A stretch of 64,000 bases of DNA from Anaerofilum hominis (lineage in GTDB: Bacteria > Bacillota > Clostridia > Oscillospirales > Ruminococcaceae): positions 186,001 through 250,000 of the forward strand of contig NZ_JACONZ010000002.1 of NCBI RefSeq assembly GCF_014287275.1, in the 5' to 3' direction. Of the stretch, positions 62,809-64,000 are shown piece by piece (position 1 is the first letter of the stretch; each line of letters starts with the position of its first letter). Both the position numbers and the translations under genes were made by a program. The notes beneath the pieces were generated by a model. The model saw only the letters and a list, made by a program, of their open reading frames with translations. It was not told the origin of the DNA and ran no database searches.

Positions 62809-63372
62809 TTACTTTCGGTATCCGCACTTGGGGCATACGCCGTTTTCATCCAGGGCGATACCGCATAGAGGGCAGCGGTCGATCTTGTTTCTGGTCTCAA
62901 ATTCCGCACAGGCGGCGTTGACGCCGCTGGTGAAGGTGAGTTTGACGATGTTCAGCTGATCTTTCAACAGGTCGTAAACGATCTTGATCATGCCCTCAAC
63001 GGTCATGGTCTCTTTGGTGACGACCAAACGGCACTCGGGATAGGCGGCTGCCAGTTCCGTTTTAAAAGCGGGGCCCTTCATCTGGTTGGTGGGCGCACCG
63101 TCCCGGATGCCCTGTTTTTCATACACGTCCAGCACGGCGGGCAGCAGGGGATCGTCCTCCCGCAGGATCAGGGCGTGATCAAAGTTTTTTAGCACGGCCC
63201 ATGCGGCTTTCTGGATCTCATTACAGGGAAAGACCATGTTGACCCCGTCGTTGATCGAATCCTCCACTTCGATGGTCAAAATGCCGGTGTGGCCGTGCAG
63301 GTACTGCGCTTCGCCCTTGAATCCGTAAAATCGGTGTGCGTACTGCAGGTCCAATGTGGTGATGCTTCTCAT
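62809..63372 (-). CDS. 6-pyruvoyl-tetrahydropterin synthase/QueD-like protein with C-terminal zinc ribbon
   Basis: The 187-residue protein has the tunnelling-fold pattern with zinc ligands His13 and His26/His28 (YAHRFYGFKGE, LHGHTGIL), and a C-terminal four-Cys ribbon (Cys167, 170, 180, 183: CPLCGIALDENGVCPKCGY). QueD and PTPS carry a catalytic Cys four residues before HGH; here that position is Ala22. Activity as a canonical QueD is therefore doubtful and no queuosine genes are nearby. AAGGAGAA precedes ATG 63372. Confidence 0.85.
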   Translation of the reverse strand: MRSITTLDLQYAHRFYGFKGEAQYLHGHTGILTIEVEDSINDGVNMVFPCNEIQKAAWAVLKNFDHALILREDDPLLPAVLDVYEKQGIRDGAPTNQMKGPAFKTELAAAYPECRLVVTKETMTVEGMIKIVYDLLKDQLNIVKLTFTSGVNAACAEFETRNKIDRCPLCGIALDENGVCPKCGYRK

Positions 63373-63553
63373 GTCGCTGTTCTCCTTACATCTATTTTAT
63401 TTACGGGATGCTCCCGTATGCGCACGGAAAGAGTGCTTTGCAGGCGAGCCCCGGCCAGGGCCGGCGGCCGTGCCGGCATTTGTAAAATGCCGTGAAAGCG
63501 GTATCGCGCCTGGTAAAAAAAACTGCGAGGCATGATAATTAATCTTTATTAAT

Positions 63554-63582
63554 ATAGTATATCAATAAAAACTAAAAGTCAA
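63554..63582 (-). promoter_or_regulatory. Candidate promoter of the QueD-like gene
   Basis: Minus strand TTGACT, 17-base spacer, TACTAT, within a strongly A+T-rich segment. The 175-base leader contains GGCATTT/AAATGCC (63475-63491) and ACGGGA/TCCCGT (about 63403-63417) hairpins but no riboswitch I recognise. Confidence 0.5.
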
Positions 63583-64000
63583 TAGATGCAAAAAATTTTG
63601 TTTGACAGGCTCACCAAACTTGCAGTATCGCTTCCCCTGTCCAAAGGCGGCGCAAAAAATAAGCAGGCCTCGTCTGGGGGAGATACGAGAGAACGGCAGC
63701 GCGGACGGTTGAAGCGGCTGGGCGACAGAGACAAAAGGCTGCGGCCTGCCGGGGCGGCAGCGCGCGCCGGGGAGAGGGCGATGGGGCGTTCGTAAGGCTG
63801 CGCAGTTTCTCTGACAGCCCAAACCCGGCGAGGGCATGGACGTAGGAACGCCTGAAACCGAAGAAATGCGGGCGGCCAGATACGCCGCTCCTTACCTGTG
63901 TCCGGCGCGCAAAAAGGGAGACGCCTGCGGCTGGGCCGGCCGTCGGAAAGCGTCTCACTTTTTATGCATTTTTTTTGTGGGGCCGTTTTGCAGCGTTTTT
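63583..64000. other. Unassigned right end of window
   Basis: No gene could be supported. A plus-strand TTGACA (63602) lacks a good -10. CTCGT/ACGAG and GAGACGC/GCGTCTC hairpins occur; the latter (63916-63966) is flanked by T runs on both strands and is a likely terminator. Confidence 0.5.
63916..63966. terminator. Probable bidirectional terminator
   Basis: GAGACGC (63918-63924) pairs with GCGTCTC (63950-63956), then ACTTTTTATG on the plus strand and CCTTTTTG on the minus strand. Confidence 0.6.

Noticed and set aside
63373..63547. PreQ1 riboswitch before the QueD-like gene
   Set aside because: Neither the short A-rich-tail pseudoknot of class I nor the class II pattern is visible; only two simple hairpins occur.
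63611..63958. 115-residue minus ORF at the right end
   Set aside because: Arg/Ala/Pro-rich composition, no ribosome binding site and no family pattern; typical spurious ORF of GC-rich non-coding DNA.

Overview
The window reads as chromosomal DNA of a G+C-rich Gram-positive anaerobe, most likely an Oscillospiraceae/Ruminococcaceae-type gut Firmicute. This is inferred from AGGAGG-type ribosome binding sites, frequent GTG/TTG starts, a CIRCE/HrcA operator, a CsoR-controlled copper ATPase, an ECF-type vitamin transporter subunit, a class 1B (PyrK/PyrD) dihydroorotate dehydrogenase and numerous strong intrinsic terminators. No rRNA or tRNA gene and no CRISPR array was seen. Long GC-rich intergenic stretches are common, and most long ORFs antisense to real genes are shadows.

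Layout. 0-4.1 kb: 3' part of a RidA gene, then a purine-salvage pair (adenine deaminase and an NCS2 purine permease), the permease preceded by a guanine-class purine riboswitch. 4.3-7.7 kb: small membrane protein, DUF1697 protein, Cys-rich 118-aa protein, isochorismatase-family hydrolase, HD-domain protein. 7.8-17.3 kb: pyrimidine biosynthesis cluster pyrC-carA-carB-pyrK-pyrD-pyrF-pyrE behind a leader attenuator; pyrB and pyrR are absent. 17.5-19.5 kb: M20 amidohydrolase and DUF2461 protein. 19.8-22.9 kb: copper operon in which the P-type ATPase is fused in frame to a CopZ-like domain, then csoR, with a CsoR box over the promoter. 22.9-25.6 kb: an A+T-richer island with a MATE exporter behind a leader-peptide/multi-terminator attenuator. 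25.7-33 kb: XRE membrane regulator, polar amino-acid ABC operon containing an ornithine-cyclodeaminase-family enzyme, and a CoA-transferase. 33.2-38.7 kb: sirtuin, Hsp20 with CIRCE, YitT protein, HAD phosphatase, lipoprotein. 38.7-40.2 kb: second A+T-richer patch with a broken sigma-like gene and a phage Gp37/Gp68-type gene. 40.3-49.4 kb: ECF S component divergent from a MocR regulator, peptidase, acetyltransferase, YbaK, AraC regulator, ECF-type sigma factor coupled to a second DUF2461 protein, a candidate small RNA, DUF896 protein. 49.7-58.2 kb: MarR plus heterodimeric ABC exporter, tadA with a CPBP protease, GT2 glycosyltransferase. 58.3-62.6 kb: hairpin cluster, response-regulator remnant, and a Trk/Ktr potassium-uptake operon ending in a kinase-less KdpD-like protein. 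62.8-63.4 kb: QueD-like protein with a zinc ribbon.

Functional themes are nucleotide economy (purine salvage under a riboswitch, de novo UMP synthesis under attenuation), metal, drug and ion homeostasis, and signs of decay or transfer around 23-25.6 kb, 38.7-40.1 kb and 58.6-58.9 kb. The most interesting signals are the MATE leader, the CopA-CopZ fusion with a retained internal ribosome binding site, the decayed KdpDE-like pair beside the potassium operon with twin operators, an unassigned structured RNA-like region near 54.8 kb, and a pyrimidine-rich candidate small RNA near 49.1 kb.
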